Position numbers and translations under genes: made by a program. Under the pieces are notes generated by a model that searched no databases, was not told the DNA's origin, and worked only from the letters and a program-made list of their open reading frames with translations. A stretch of 64,000 bases of DNA from Streptomyces griseus subsp. griseus (lineage in GTDB: Bacteria > Actinomycetota > Actinomycetes > Streptomycetales > Streptomycetaceae): the NCBI RefSeq assembly GCF_000720255.1, contig NZ_JOJE01000031.1:79472-143471 (forward strand), in the 5' to 3' direction. Position 1 is the first letter of the stretch. Every line of letters starts with the position of its first letter. Of this stretch, positions 1-8,691 are shown in pieces.

Positions 1-306
1 CCGGTCGCGGGCGAACTGCACGCCGTGCATGTCCAGTTGGCCGTACTCCGGTGCGATCATCTTGTGGGACGCGGGCTGCGGGTCGTCAGGCCCCGGTGTG
101 GTCTCGATCGGGGCGGCCAGCGACACCGTGCGTCCGTGCCGCACCTGGGAGGCGGCGGCCACCACACGCTCGGGTGTGAGCAGGCTCAGCGCTCCGCGCT
201 CGGGGTGCCCGCCGTCAGCCGCCACCTGGTCGCGGAACCGGCGGTACAGGGCTCGGAAGTCCGCCGTGGACATGGTTGTCGTGCGCTGTTGTGTGTCGTA
301 CGTCAT
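1..306 (-). CDS. Cyclase-family protein, N-terminal part
   Basis: The reading frame runs off the left edge of the window, so only about 102 N-terminal residues are visible. They include H-P-E-R-G-A-L-S-L-L-T-P-E-R-V and R-H-G-R-T-V-S-L-A, which match the opening of the metal-dependent cyclase / kynurenine-formamidase-like family (PF04199). That family hydrolyses amide or lactone bonds in small metabolites; the substrate here cannot be told. ATG at 306 is chosen because GAGGAG lies a few bases upstream. The metal-binding HxGTHxD motif would be in the missing part. Confidence 0.6.
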   Translation of the reverse strand, partial: MTYDTQQRTTTMSTADFRALYRRFRDQVAADGGHPERGALSLLTPERVVAAASQVRHGRTVSLAAPIETTPGPDDPQPASHKMIAPEYGQLDMHGVQFARDR

Positions 307-346
307 GGGGGTCTCCTCGACCGACGGTCGGTGGCGTGGGTCTCGC

Positions 347-1275
347 TCACGGCGGCCCGGACGGGTTGCCGTGCGCCGTTGCCGGAAGGCCGAACGGTTG
401 GCCCGCCGGCGGTGCCCGGCGGCCGGACGGCAGGAGCTGGACCGTCACGAAGGCCGCCACGGCCGCGAGGATCACCACGGGGATCATCGCGGCGCTGCCC
501 AGCACCAGGACGATCAGCACCACGCTGCTGACGGGCAGGTGCAGCGCGGCGGCCGAGGCGGCTGCCATGCCCGCCGCCATGCCTGGCACGACCCCGAGTC
601 CGGGCAGCGGCGCGAGCAGGACTCCCGCGGCGGCGCTCAGGAGAACAGCGCGGGGAAGGTGGGTCCAGACGGCACGCCCAGCTTCAGGGTCAGGCTGCCG
701 GTGGACAGACCGGTGCAGCGGCCGAAGCCGGTGAAGACCAGCGATCCGACGCCGCTGGACAGGAGCGCGGGCAACATGACCGCGAACAGTTGCGAGCCGC
801 CGACACCGGCCACCTCCATGAGGATGACGGCGCCGATCAGGCGGTTGCCGAAGATCGCGGAGAGGGCCGCGGCGGAGCCGGCCGCGCCGAGGAGGGCCGT
901 GCTCTGCGGCGTCGTAGGGGCACGCGCCGGCCGCGCGAAGAGAGCCGCCAGGCCGCCTCCCAGCGCGATCAACGGTGCCTCCGGGCCGAGCGTGGCGCCC
1001 AGCGTCGGACTGACCAGCGCCGCGATGATCACGCCCGGCAGGGCGGCGGGTGCCGTTCCCGGGGCGTGCAGCCCCAGGGCGGGGACGTGACCGCCGACGC
1101 CCGGCAGGTACCGGACGACCAGGCCGACGACGAGACCGGCGACGGTCAGGAGGGGCAGCGGCCACCACCAGGGAGGCCTGTCCCACCCGAAATGCTCCGG
1201 CCAGTCGGTCCACAGCAGATTCTCCAGCTCGTGCAGCCCGGCGAGAAACCAGAACGCGGCGAGGGGACACCCCCG
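347..1275 (-). pseudogene. ClC-type chloride channel, truncated and frameshifted
   Basis: Two frames together spell a ClC voltage-gated chloride channel. From about 1268 to 640 one frame gives H-E-L-E-N-L-L-W, P-P-W-W-W-P-L-P, then G-P-E-A-P-L-I-A-L-G (the conserved GxEGP-like filter region) and ends F-P-A-L-F-S-stop at 637. The next frame continues at once with A-A-A-G-V-L-L-A-P-L-P-G-L-G-V-V-P-G-M-A-A-G-M-A and the last membrane helices to 347. The frameshift is therefore near 640-655. No start codon or N-terminal helix is visible before the first conserved block, so the 5' end also seems lost. A sequencing error could explain the shift but not the missing start. Confidence 0.75.
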
Positions 1276-1299
1276 CCTGCCCGTCCCAGCCCTTCCGCC

Positions 1300-1587
1300 T
1301 CAGCCGAGGACCCGGCGCTTCTGGGACTCGAACTCCTCGTCGGTGAGGACGCCCTGCGCCTTCAGGTCGGCGAGTTGCTTCAGCTGATCGATCTTGTCGG
1401 TCATCTCGTCGGCGGCCGGCTGCGATGTGGCGACCGGGGTGCCGGCGCCCTGTGGCGCCACGGCCTGCTGTTCATCGTCCTGCTGAGCCCATCGGCCCGC
1501 CTGACGTCGCGACACGCGGTTCGACACCGCGGTGGCCGTTCCCGAGATCACTGCGGTGCGCGCGACACCGCGAAGGAGTCCTGGCAT
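1300..1587 (-). CDS. SHOCT-domain small protein
   Basis: 95 residues. The C-terminal third (D-K-I-D-Q-L-K-Q-L-A-D-L-K-A-Q-G-V-L-T-D-E-E-F-E, then Q-K-R-R-V-L-G) is a clear SHOCT domain, a short two-helix module found at the ends of bacterial membrane or nuclease-associated proteins. The N-terminal part is Arg/Ala-rich followed by a Gln-rich linker. ATG at 1587 has GGGAGATG upstream. The gene stands alone beside the broken chloride channel. Function is unknown beyond the module. Confidence 0.75.
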   Translation of the reverse strand: MPGLLRGVARTAVISGTATAVSNRVSRRQAGRWAQQDDEQQAVAPQGAGTPVATSQPAADEMTDKIDQLKQLADLKAQGVLTDEEFESQKRRVLG

Positions 1588-1875
1588 GCTCGCTCATCTC
1601 CCGTGGGGCGCCCTGGGCACCGGACACGACGGACAGTCCCTCCAGCCATTGCAACACTCGCGCGAACACCCCGCATGTCCGGCGAGGGGAAGCGGTGTGT
1701 CGGCCATCGGCGGGCGGTGGGCGTTCGGGGCGGGGCAAGGGTCGGTGGCGCCTACATGCCGTGTCGGTCCCGCCGTCCCGGGGCCACCGCCTTCGTCCGA
1801 AATGCCTGTGTTCGATGTCGGACATCACGTCGTTGACCTCGTTGTCGCCACGGCAGGCGTCCAAGTCGACGACGG

Positions 1876-2355
1876 AGCCGGTGGCCGCTGCGGGTCCGGG
1901 AGAACGTCACGCTCGGGCAGCCCCGCACCCGCGACGACGGACCCGTGTGGGAGGCGGTCGACGCCGTCGGCATGCGCGAGGCCGTCGAGGGCCTGCCCGC
2001 CGGGCTGGACACCCTCCTGGCCCGTGAGGTGTTCGGGGGTGCGGAGTTGTCGGGCGGGCAGTGGCAGCGGCTCGCCTGCTCCCGGGCCCTGTACCGCCGG
2101 CCGGCCCTCCTGATCCTGGACGAGCCCACCTCCCAGATGGACCCCCGCGGCGAGCACCAGATCTTCGAACGCATCAAGGCCATCGCCGCCGACCGCATCA
2201 CGATCGTCGTCACCCACCGCCTGGAGAACACACGGGTCGCCGACCACATCGTGGTGATGGAACAGGGCCGCATCACCGAGCAGGGCCACTACGACGACCT
2301 GGTCCAGGCCGGCGGCACGTTCGCCGAGCTTCTGCGGCTGTCGCAGGACCGCTGA
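1876..2355 (+). pseudogene. C-terminal fragment of an ABC exporter ATPase
   Basis: From about 1876 the frame reads R-W-P-L-R-V-R-E-N-V-T-L-G-Q-P, the segment just after the Q-loop of exporter-type ABC ATPases. It continues to the signature L-S-G-G-Q-W-Q-R-L, Walker B L-L-I-L-D-E-P-T-S and the switch histidine V-T-H-R-L-E. Walker A, the Q-loop glutamine and any membrane domain are missing. Upstream codons show no homology, so this is a remnant rather than a gene with a late start. A hairpin terminator follows at 2374-2401. Confidence 0.75.
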
Positions 2356-2373
2356 GCCGCCTCACCGCCGAGC

Positions 2374-2401
2374 GGGCCCGGGTGCGATGGGTCCCGGGCC
2401 C
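2374..2401. terminator. Hairpin between convergent genes
   Basis: Nine-base perfect arms GGGCCCGGG (2374-2382) and CCCGGGCCC (2393-2401) with a 10-base loop. It lies between the ABC ATPase fragment and the convergent GH63-like gene, so it could stop transcription both ways. Confidence 0.6.
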
Positions 2402-2402
2402 C

Positions 2403-4160
2403 TCACGGCGTGGCCGAGAACATGGGCGACGCGGACCGGAGCGCGTGGGCCTCGGCAAGGAGCAGATACGCGGCGGCGGTCCAGGTGTAGGCGCGGTCGC
2501 GCAGGCCGGTGCCGGTGAGGGCGTCGAAGTTCTCGGCGAAGCCGTGGGTTTCGCACAGGTGCCGGAAGCGGGCACTGACCTCGTCGGCGAGGCGCTGGTG
2601 CCCGGCGCGCCGCAGTCCGTCCTCGACGAGCACGGTGGCGGGCGCCCAGATCGGGCCGCGCCAGTAACCGTCGGGGCGGTAGTGCGGCGATTGGGGCAGT
2701 TCGGTGGCGAGACCGTACGGGGTCAGGTGGGCCTCGATCCGGGTGGCCAGCGTCGTGGCGACGGACTCGGGCAGATGCTCGCCCAGGGTGATCGGCATCA
2801 GGTCGAGGAGGCTGGAGCTGCCCCACATGTCGCCGCTGTCGGCACCCCGGGCGACGAACCGCTCCCCCGTCCACAGCTCGTCGAGCATCGCCGCCTGGGT
2901 CGCCTCCGCGGTGCGCTGCCAGCGGCGGGCGTCGTCGGCGCGGCCGAGTTCCGTTGCCAGGGCGGCGAGTTCGTGCAGCTGGAGCACGAGGAACGCGGCC
3001 AGGTCGGCGGTGACGACCACGCGCTCGGGGTCGAAGGTGGTGGCGTTGTCCCAGCCGCTGTCGTTGCCGTGCTGGTAGTGGGGCAGGGTGGCGTCCGGTG
3101 CGCGGCGCACGGTGAGCCAGAAGTCGGTCCAGCGTGTCAACCGGTCGTAGATCTCGGTGAGTTCAGTGCTGCTGAGAGGTTCGGAGAGGCGTCTGCGCAG
3201 GTGGGAGAGGGTCCAGCCGTGGATGGGCGGTTTGACGAAGTTGTACAGGACCTCCGAGTGCGTCACCGAGTCGGGCAGCGCCCCGCTCTCGTCCTGGTGG
3301 TCGAACGGCAGTGAGAACTGGTCCCGTGCCAGCGAGGGCGCTCCCGGTGCCAGGGCGAGGGCGTTGAAACAGTGGTCCCAGCTCCAGACCTTGTCCATCC
3401 AGTGCTTGGACATCAGCACGGCGGGCCGGGTGACGAGCCCCGCCGGGTTCACCGTCGCCGACCACAGGACGTACGCGGCGAGTTCGGCGGCGGGGGTGCC
3501 GGGCGAACGCCACGGTGCCACCATGCCGGCGAAGGCGGCGAAGGACCGCTCCGCCGCGGCCACGACCTCGTCGAACGTCGCCCGGGCACGGTAGGGGCGG
3601 CGCGCGCTGTCGATCTCCTCGACGGCGGCCTCCCAGGTTCCGTCGCCGTCCGCGCCGAGCGTGAGTCCGCGGTCGGCACCGCCCAGGGCCTGCCCGCCGG
3701 TCGCGTCGGCCACGCTGCCCGACAGCACGGTGACCCGGTAGCGGCGCCCGGTCTCGTACGAGGTGAACACGTACGCCCCGTCCACCGGGTCGCGGAAGGA
3801 GTACGTGCCCGTGAACGGCGTCAGGGCCGCCGCCGCCGCCGTGATCCGCAGACCGAGCCCCGTCCCGCGCAGCCGGACGGTGTCCGGGGTCTCGTAGGCG
3901 AGGTCGATGTGTCCGTGTCCCTGGGTCCAGGTCAGGAGGCTCGGTGTCGCCACGGTGTGGGTCTCGGCCCGCTCGCCGGTCGTGGGGTCGAGGGGAACGA
4001 GACGCAGGACGGGGTGCATGCCGTTCTGGTGGGAGACCAGGTGGAGATCGTCGGCGTAGGTCTTCTCCGCCAGCACCGGGGAGATGTCGAACCAGGAGCC
4101 GTGGGTGCTGAACGGGATGTCGTGGAGGGAGAAGGCCGGGCCGGAGGGGGCGGCGGTCAT
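2403..4160 (-). CDS. GH63-like (alpha/alpha)6-barrel glycosidase
   Basis: 585 residues with no signal peptide, so probably cytoplasmic. N-terminal beta-rich region to about residue 190, then a helical barrel. N-D-S-G-W-D-N (D371) and G-F-A-E-N-F-D-A-L-T-G (E543) match the general acid and general base blocks of clan GH-G enzymes. G-Y-W-R-G-P-I-W-A-P lies between them. These features place it in the MGH1-like GH63 group, whose members cleave glucosyl, mannosyl or glycerate-linked glycosides; the true substrate is unknown. It is the last gene of the importer operon, 52 bases after the second permease, so it likely trims the imported oligosaccharide. Confidence 0.8.
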   Translation of the reverse strand: MTAAPSGPAFSLHDIPFSTHGSWFDISPVLAEKTYADDLHLVSHQNGMHPVLRLVPLDPTTGERAETHTVATPSLLTWTQGHGHIDLAYETPDTVRLRGTGLGLRITAAAAALTPFTGTYSFRDPVDGAYVFTSYETGRRYRVTVLSGSVADATGGQALGGADRGLTLGADGDGTWEAAVEEIDSARRPYRARATFDEVVAAAERSFAAFAGMVAPWRSPGTPAAELAAYVLWSATVNPAGLVTRPAVLMSKHWMDKVWSWDHCFNALALAPGAPSLARDQFSLPFDHQDESGALPDSVTHSEVLYNFVKPPIHGWTLSHLRRRLSEPLSSTELTEIYDRLTRWTDFWLTVRRAPDATLPHYQHGNDSGWDNATTFDPERVVVTADLAAFLVLQLHELAALATELGRADDARRWQRTAEATQAAMLDELWTGERFVARGADSGDMWGSSSLLDLMPITLGEHLPESVATTLATRIEAHLTPYGLATELPQSPHYRPDGYWRGPIWAPATVLVEDGLRRAGHQRLADEVSARFRHLCETHGFAENFDALTGTGLRDRAYTWTAAAYLLLAEAHALRSASPMFSATP

Positions 4161-4212
4161 GAAGGAGTACTCGTTTCTTGAGCAGGGGTCACCGGTGGTC
4201 GGACCGGAGGGG

Positions 4213-5034
4213 TCAGTCCTTGACGGCTCCGGCGGTCACGCCGGCGGCGACGTAGCGTTGGGCGAGGACGAGGATCACCGCGGCGGGCAGTGAGGCCACG
4301 ACGGCGGTGGCCATGATGGCGTTCCACTCCTGGTTGTTGTTGCCGATGTAGTGGTAGATGCCGAGGGTGATCGGCTCGTGCGCGCCACCGCCCGCGAGGG
4401 TGCTGGCGAAGACGAAGTCGGACCAGGACCACAGGAAGGCGAACAGCGACACCGTGACGACGGCGTTGCGGCTCATCGGCAGCACGACCGACCGGAACGT
4501 GCGCAGGGGCCCCGCTCCGTCCATCTGAGCGGCCTGGAGCAGCTCGCCGGGGACCCCGGACATGAACGCGGTGAAGATCAGTACGGCGAACGGCACGGCC
4601 AGGGTGGAGTCGGCGACGATCAGGCCGGGGACGGACTGGAGCAGGCCGAGCTGGAGGTAGATGGCGTAGAAGCCCATCGCCATGATGATGCCGGGGATCA
4701 TCTGGGCGACCAGGAAGAGGAAGCTGAGCAGGCCGCCGCCGCGGGGGCGGAGTTTGGCGAGCGCGTAGCCGGCGGGCGCGGCCAGTGCCACCGTCAGGAG
4801 GACCGTCCCCAGGCCGATGACCAGGCTGGTGCCCAGGTAGGGCAGTTGCTGGTCGAGGACGGCGCGGTAGCCCTCCAGGGTCCCGTGGACCGGGAACAGA
4901 GCGGGCGGGGACTTGCGCATGTCCTGGTCCCGGGTGAAGGACACATTGATCATCCAGTAGACCGGGAAGAGCATGAGGGCGGTGAGGACGAGGCCGGTGG
5001 TCGTCTTCCACCACGTTCGGGAGATTCCGGTCAC
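4213..5034 (-). CDS. Sugar ABC permease (CUT1, MalG-like)
   Basis: 273 residues, six predicted membrane helices. The cytoplasmic EAA loop reads Q-A-A-Q-M-D-G-A-G-P-L-R-T-F-R-S-V-V-L-P, the ATPase-docking motif of MalG-type subunits. GTG at 5034 is chosen because it overlaps the stop of the upstream permease as GTGA; the longer frame reaching 5898 is only the shadow of that permease. It forms the inner-membrane channel with the 5031-6017 subunit. No ATPase is encoded nearby. Confidence 0.88.
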   Translation of the reverse strand: MTGISRTWWKTTTGLVLTALMLFPVYWMINVSFTRDQDMRKSPPALFPVHGTLEGYRAVLDQQLPYLGTSLVIGLGTVLLTVALAAPAGYALAKLRPRGGGLLSFLFLVAQMIPGIIMAMGFYAIYLQLGLLQSVPGLIVADSTLAVPFAVLIFTAFMSGVPGELLQAAQMDGAGPLRTFRSVVLPMSRNAVVTVSLFAFLWSWSDFVFASTLAGGGAHEPITLGIYHYIGNNNQEWNAIMATAVVASLPAAVILVLAQRYVAAGVTAGAVKD

Positions 5035-6017
5035 GACAGTGCCTGCTTTCGCTGGACTCTCAGGTACACCAGGCCGAAGACCAGGGCGGCGACGACGAGC
5101 AGGTTGCCGACGGCCGCGCCGGGACCGAAGGCGGGCAGCAGGTTGCCGAAGCCGAGCCGGTAGGACCAGGTGGCGAAGGTGGTGGACGAGTCCGCCGGGC
5201 CGCCCTTGGTCATGATCCAGATGATGTCGAAGACCTTGAGCGTGTAGACCAGGCCCAGCAGAAGGGTGATGGCGGACACCGGTCGCAGCAGCGGGAAGGT
5301 GATGCTCCAGAACCGCCGCCAGGCGCTCGCGCCGTCCAGTGCGGCCGCCTCGTAGAGGCTCGTCGGGATCGACTGGAGCCCGCTGTAGAGCACCACGAGG
5401 TTGAACGGAACGCCGATCCAGATGTTGGCGATGATCACCGAGGTCAGCGACCACTCCGGCGAGGTCAGCCAGTTCACCGGGCCGATCCCGATGGCGCCCA
5501 GCAGGGAGTTGACCACACCCGAGTCGCTGTTGAGCATCCACGACCAGGTGGAGGCCGACACGATCAGCGGCAGCAGCCATGGCACCAGGAACAGCGCCCG
5601 CAGGGTCGCGGAGAGCTTGAAGTTCTGGTTGAAGAAGACCGCGAGGGCCAGGCCGATGGCGTACTGGAAGAGCAGGCACACGGCCGTGAAGACCACGGTG
5701 TGGGTCAGCGCCGGCCCGAAGGTCGGGTCGTCGAAGACCTTCCGGTAGTTCGCGAGGCCGGTGAAGGGCGCGTCGCCCTGGACGAAGGAGCGGACGGTGT
5801 AGTTGCGCAGGCTCAGATCGAGGTTGCGGTAGAGCGGATAGGCGTAGAAGAGGGCGAGATACAGGGTGACCGGGGCGAGGAAGGCCCAGGCCGCCCACTG
5901 CCGCGAGCGGGGGCGGCGGCGGCGACGGGACGCGGTACGGACCGGGGGCGGGGCGGCGGTGGCCGCCCCGGCCCGGTCGAGCAGCCGGGGGTCCGGCGGG
6001 TGTGTCGTCTGCTTCAT
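5031..6017 (-). CDS. Sugar ABC permease (CUT1, MalF-like)
   Basis: About 328 residues: an Arg-rich cytoplasmic N-terminus and six membrane helices beginning W-A-F-L-A-P-V-T-L-Y-L-A-L. The EAA loop is E-A-A-A-L-D-G-A-S-A-W-R-R-F-W-S-I-T-F-P. ATG at 6017 or GTG at 6026 could start it; both lie just after the binding-protein stop at 6028, and neither has a strong ribosome site, which suggests translational coupling. It pairs with the 4213-5034 permease to form the channel of the importer. Confidence 0.87.
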   Translation of the reverse strand: MKQTTHPPDPRLLDRAGAATAAPPPVRTASRRRRRPRSRQWAAWAFLAPVTLYLALFYAYPLYRNLDLSLRNYTVRSFVQGDAPFTGLANYRKVFDDPTFGPALTHTVVFTAVCLLFQYAIGLALAVFFNQNFKLSATLRALFLVPWLLPLIVSASTWSWMLNSDSGVVNSLLGAIGIGPVNWLTSPEWSLTSVIIANIWIGVPFNLVVLYSGLQSIPTSLYEAAALDGASAWRRFWSITFPLLRPVSAITLLLGLVYTLKVFDIIWIMTKGGPADSSTTFATWSYRLGFGNLLPAFGPGAAVGNLLVVAALVFGLVYLRVQRKQALS

Positions 6018-6027
6018 CGGGTCCACG

Positions 6028-7269
6028 TCACTTGGCTGCGGCCTGCGCCGAAGCGAGCGCGTCCTTCGGGGACTTGGCTCCGCTGAGGGCGGTCTGGACG
6101 GCCTTCCACATCTGCTCGGAGATCTTGGGGTACTTGGTGCCCAGGTCGTCGCTGGTGCGTCCCTTGGCCGCCTTGACCGCCTCCACCCACGGCTTCAGCT
6201 TGGCGTCCGAGGCGACCTGCTTGTCCTGCACGGCGGCGGTGGGTGCCACGTAGGACAGCGTGGTGTCGGTGGCGTAGAGGTTGTCGGTGCTGGTCAGGCA
6301 GGACACCAGCTTCTGCGTGGTGGCGTAGCGGCCGGTGTCGCCCTGGACGGGCATGGTGACGAACTCACCGCCGGTCGGGGCCGCCGCGTTGCCCCCGCCC
6401 GCGGCGGGGATGGGCAGGACGCCGTAGTCGAAGCCGGCCTTCTCGGCGTTGGCGAGCTGCCAGGTGCCGTTCTCGGCGAAGGCGTAGTCCCCGCTGGCGA
6501 ACTCCTGCCAGCTGGTGGTCTGGGTGTTGTTGATGACCGAGTTGGGGGCGTAGTCCTTCTTCAGCCAGTCGGTCCACAGCTTCAGGGCCGACACGCCCTG
6601 GGCGGAGTCGAGTTCCGTAAGCTTCGCGCCCGAGCCCCAGAACCACGGCAGGAACTGGAAGCTGCCCTCCTCCGTGCCGATCGCGGAGAAGGTGATGCCC
6701 TTCTTGCCCGCCTTCTTCACCTTCGCCAGCGCCGCCGTCAGCGACTTCCAGTCCTTGACCGAGGCGACGTCGACACCGGCCTTCTTCAGCACGTCCTTGT
6801 TGTAGTAGAGGGCGAGGGTGTTGGCGCCGATCGGGGTGCCGTACGTCTTGCCGCCGGACTGGCCGGCCGCGAGCAGGTTGGGGTCCACCGTGGAGGTGTC
6901 CAGCTTGGTGTCGTCGGTCGTGGTCAGCACGCCCGCCTCGGCCAGCGTCGAGACCACCGGGTTGTCGACGATGAGGACGTCCGGCGAGTTGTTCTGCTGC
7001 GCCGCCAGCAGCGCCTTGTTCGTCAGGTCGCTGGTGTCGAACGCCGTCCGCTTGACCTTCACACCCGCCTTGGTCCCACAGCCGTCCAGCAACTTCGCCC
7101 ACGCCGAGTCCTTCGCGAACTGCGGGTAGGGGTCCCAGATGGTGTACGTGCTGCTGCCCTCGTCCTTCGCGGACGTGCTGCCGCCGGACGAGCAGGCGGT
7201 GGTGCCGGTGGCGACGGCGATGACGGTCAGGGCCGCGGCGGTGATCCGCCGTCCGGTGGGTCTGTTCAT
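6028..7269 (-). CDS. Sugar-binding lipoprotein (CUT1 importer)
   Basis: 413 residues. The signal peptide ends in lipobox T-T-A-C-S-S, so the mature protein would be lipid-anchored outside the membrane. The rest is a family-1 extracellular solute-binding fold (T-Y-T-I-W-D-P-Y-P, then P-D-V-L-I-V-D-N-P, N-T-L-A-L-Y-Y-N-K-D and F-A-S-G-D-Y-A-F-A-E-N-G-T-W). ATG at 7269 is preferred over upstream starts because AAGGAA precedes it. First gene of the importer / GH63 operon. The ligand is unknown; the neighbouring secreted glycosidases suggest an oligosaccharide from plant or microbial polymers. Confidence 0.88.
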   Translation of the reverse strand: MNRPTGRRITAAALTVIAVATGTTACSSGGSTSAKDEGSSTYTIWDPYPQFAKDSAWAKLLDGCGTKAGVKVKRTAFDTSDLTNKALLAAQQNNSPDVLIVDNPVVSTLAEAGVLTTTDDTKLDTSTVDPNLLAAGQSGGKTYGTPIGANTLALYYNKDVLKKAGVDVASVKDWKSLTAALAKVKKAGKKGITFSAIGTEEGSFQFLPWFWGSGAKLTELDSAQGVSALKLWTDWLKKDYAPNSVINNTQTTSWQEFASGDYAFAENGTWQLANAEKAGFDYGVLPIPAAGGGNAAAPTGGEFVTMPVQGDTGRYATTQKLVSCLTSTDNLYATDTTLSYVAPTAAVQDKQVASDAKLKPWVEAVKAAKGRTSDDLGTKYPKISEQMWKAVQTALSGAKSPKDALASAQAAAK

Positions 7270-7390
7270 GGTGCGTTCCTTAGTGATGCCACATGCATTT
7301 GAACATGGGCATGCCAAATAGAGGTGAGGGTGGTGATCGACCCCGGAGGGCCGTTGAAGGAGGAGTGCTCAGCGAGACAGCGCGAAGGCG

Positions 7391-8381
7391 TCAGGCGTTC
7401 GGGGTGGAACCGGGATCCGACTGGAGATGGGCGGGCCCGGTGCTGGCGCGGAGGGAGATGGGTGGTGCGAGCAGGTGGTGCCGTGGCGCCGCGTCGGGAT
7501 GGTCGAGCCGTTCGACGAGCAGGTCGACGGCGAGGCGTCCCATCTGCTCCGCCGGCACGTCCGCCGCGGTGAGCTGCGGGGTCACCGTCTCCGCCCACCG
7601 GCCGGCCACCACCCCGGTGACGGAGAAGTCGCGCGGCACATGACGGCCCGCCACGGACAGCCCCCGGTAGAGGCCGCCCAGCGCGGCCTCGTTCAGCGTG
7701 ACCAGGCCCGTGGTGGCGGGATCCTCGTGCAGGATCCGCTCCAGACAGGCCTGGCCCGAGGCGGCGTCGTCCCCGCAGCCGTAGGTGCGGACGGTGAGCC
7801 CGCGCTCCGCGGCGGCCTTGGTGAAGCCGTCGAGACCGCGGTGCGCCGACTCGTAGCCCGCGTGCAGCAATCGCTCCGGCCGGTTGACCAGGGCGATCCT
7901 GCGGTGCCCCAGGTCGGCCAGGTGGTGGACACAGGCCGCGGCCAGCGCGGTGTGATCCAGACCGACCCACCAGTCACGCTCGGGGCTCGCGGTGCGGCCG
8001 ATGCAGACCGCCGGGAAGTTCTCGGCGAGAAGGTGGTCGACCCTGTCGTCCTGAAGCCTGATCTCCATCAGGATCGCGCCGTCGACCCGCCGCTCCCCCA
8101 GCAGCCGCTGGAACGAGCGGTCGCTGTCCACACCGCTCGGAGAGAGCAGCACGGGCCGGCGGGAAGACCAGACCGATGGTGCTGGTCCGGCCGTTGGCCA
8201 GGGCACGCGCGCTGGCGTTGGGCCGGTAGCCCAGTTCGTCGATGACCCGCTGGATCTTCTCACGGGTGTCGTCCGACACCGGACGCTTGCCACTGAGGGC
8301 GTACGACACGGTGCTCCGCGAGACACCGGCCCGCTTGGCGATCTCACCGATGTTCACGGGGGACTCCTTCGTCGAACTCAT
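7391..8381 (-). pseudogene. LacI-family regulator with internal deletion and frameshift
   Basis: The frame from ATG at 8381 gives a clean LacI DNA-binding domain (N-I-G-E-I-A-K-R-A-G-V-S-R-S-T-V-S-Y-A-L, then hinge L-A-N-G-R-T-S-T-I-G-L-V-F-P). At about 8170 it jumps to nonsense. A second frame continues with P-V-L-L-S-P-S-G-V-D-S-D-R-S-F and a complete effector domain to 7391. Relative to normal LacI proteins about 25 residues between G-L-V-F-P and the L-L-S-P strand are gone and the frame is shifted. The effector-binding core is therefore broken even if the shift were repaired. It sits between the importer operon and the operator-rich intergenic region it presumably once controlled. Confidence 0.85.
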
Positions 8382-8390
8382 TCAACCTCA

Positions 8391-8404
8391 TCGAACCGGT
8401 TCGA
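8391..8404. promoter_or_regulatory. LacI operator copy 1 (TCGAACCGGTTCGA)
   Basis: Perfect 14-base palindrome just upstream of the LacI start codon at 8381. Same sequence class as copies 2-4. CCGG-centred palindromes are typical of LacI-family operators. Confidence 0.8.
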
Positions 8405-8418
8405 TCCTCTACCAGCTG

Positions 8419-8432
8419 TCGAACCGGTTCGC
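8419..8432. promoter_or_regulatory. LacI operator copy 2
   Basis: TCGAACCGGTTCGC, one mismatch to a perfect palindrome. Its centre is 28 bases from copy 1, close to three helical turns, suiting cooperative binding. Confidence 0.75.
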
Positions 8433-8553
8433 GTGAAGGGAAGGTAGGAGTGGTCGGGGGCGGCTGTCAATGCCCCTCGCGCAATTCCGTGCGACAGCGG
8501 ACGGATCCGTGTCGGAGGTATTGCTGGCGGGTTTCGGGCGGTGCTAGCTTCCG

Positions 8554-8567
8554 GCGAACCGGTTCGA
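8554..8567. promoter_or_regulatory. LacI operator copy 3
   Basis: GCGAACCGGTTCGA, located in the promoter region of the divergent secreted glycosidase gene at 8692. Confidence 0.75.
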
Positions 8568-8640
8568 CGCAGGCGCTCCAGATGCGCGATGGCTCGCGCG
8601 TCAGTCCGCGTATGCCCTGGCGCGCACCGTGTGCCCTTGA

Positions 8641-8654
8641 TCGAACCGGTTCGC
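8641..8654. promoter_or_regulatory. LacI operator copy 4
   Basis: TCGAACCGGTTCGC, about 40 bases before the GTG start of the secreted glycosidase gene. Likely roadblock or promoter operator. Confidence 0.75.
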
Positions 8655-8691
8655 ATCACTGACGGGACGGACCACCCCCACGGAGACCTCA

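Noticed and set aside
4213..5898. 561-codon fused permease frame
   Set aside because: The first half is the MalF-like gene read in the wrong phase. The real MalG-like gene starts at GTG 5034, overlapping the previous stop.
7293..7319. CATGCAT/ATTTG...CAAAT elements before the importer operon as operators
   Set aside because: Short imperfect symmetry that differs from the strong GAACCGGTTC sites nearby; not enough to call.
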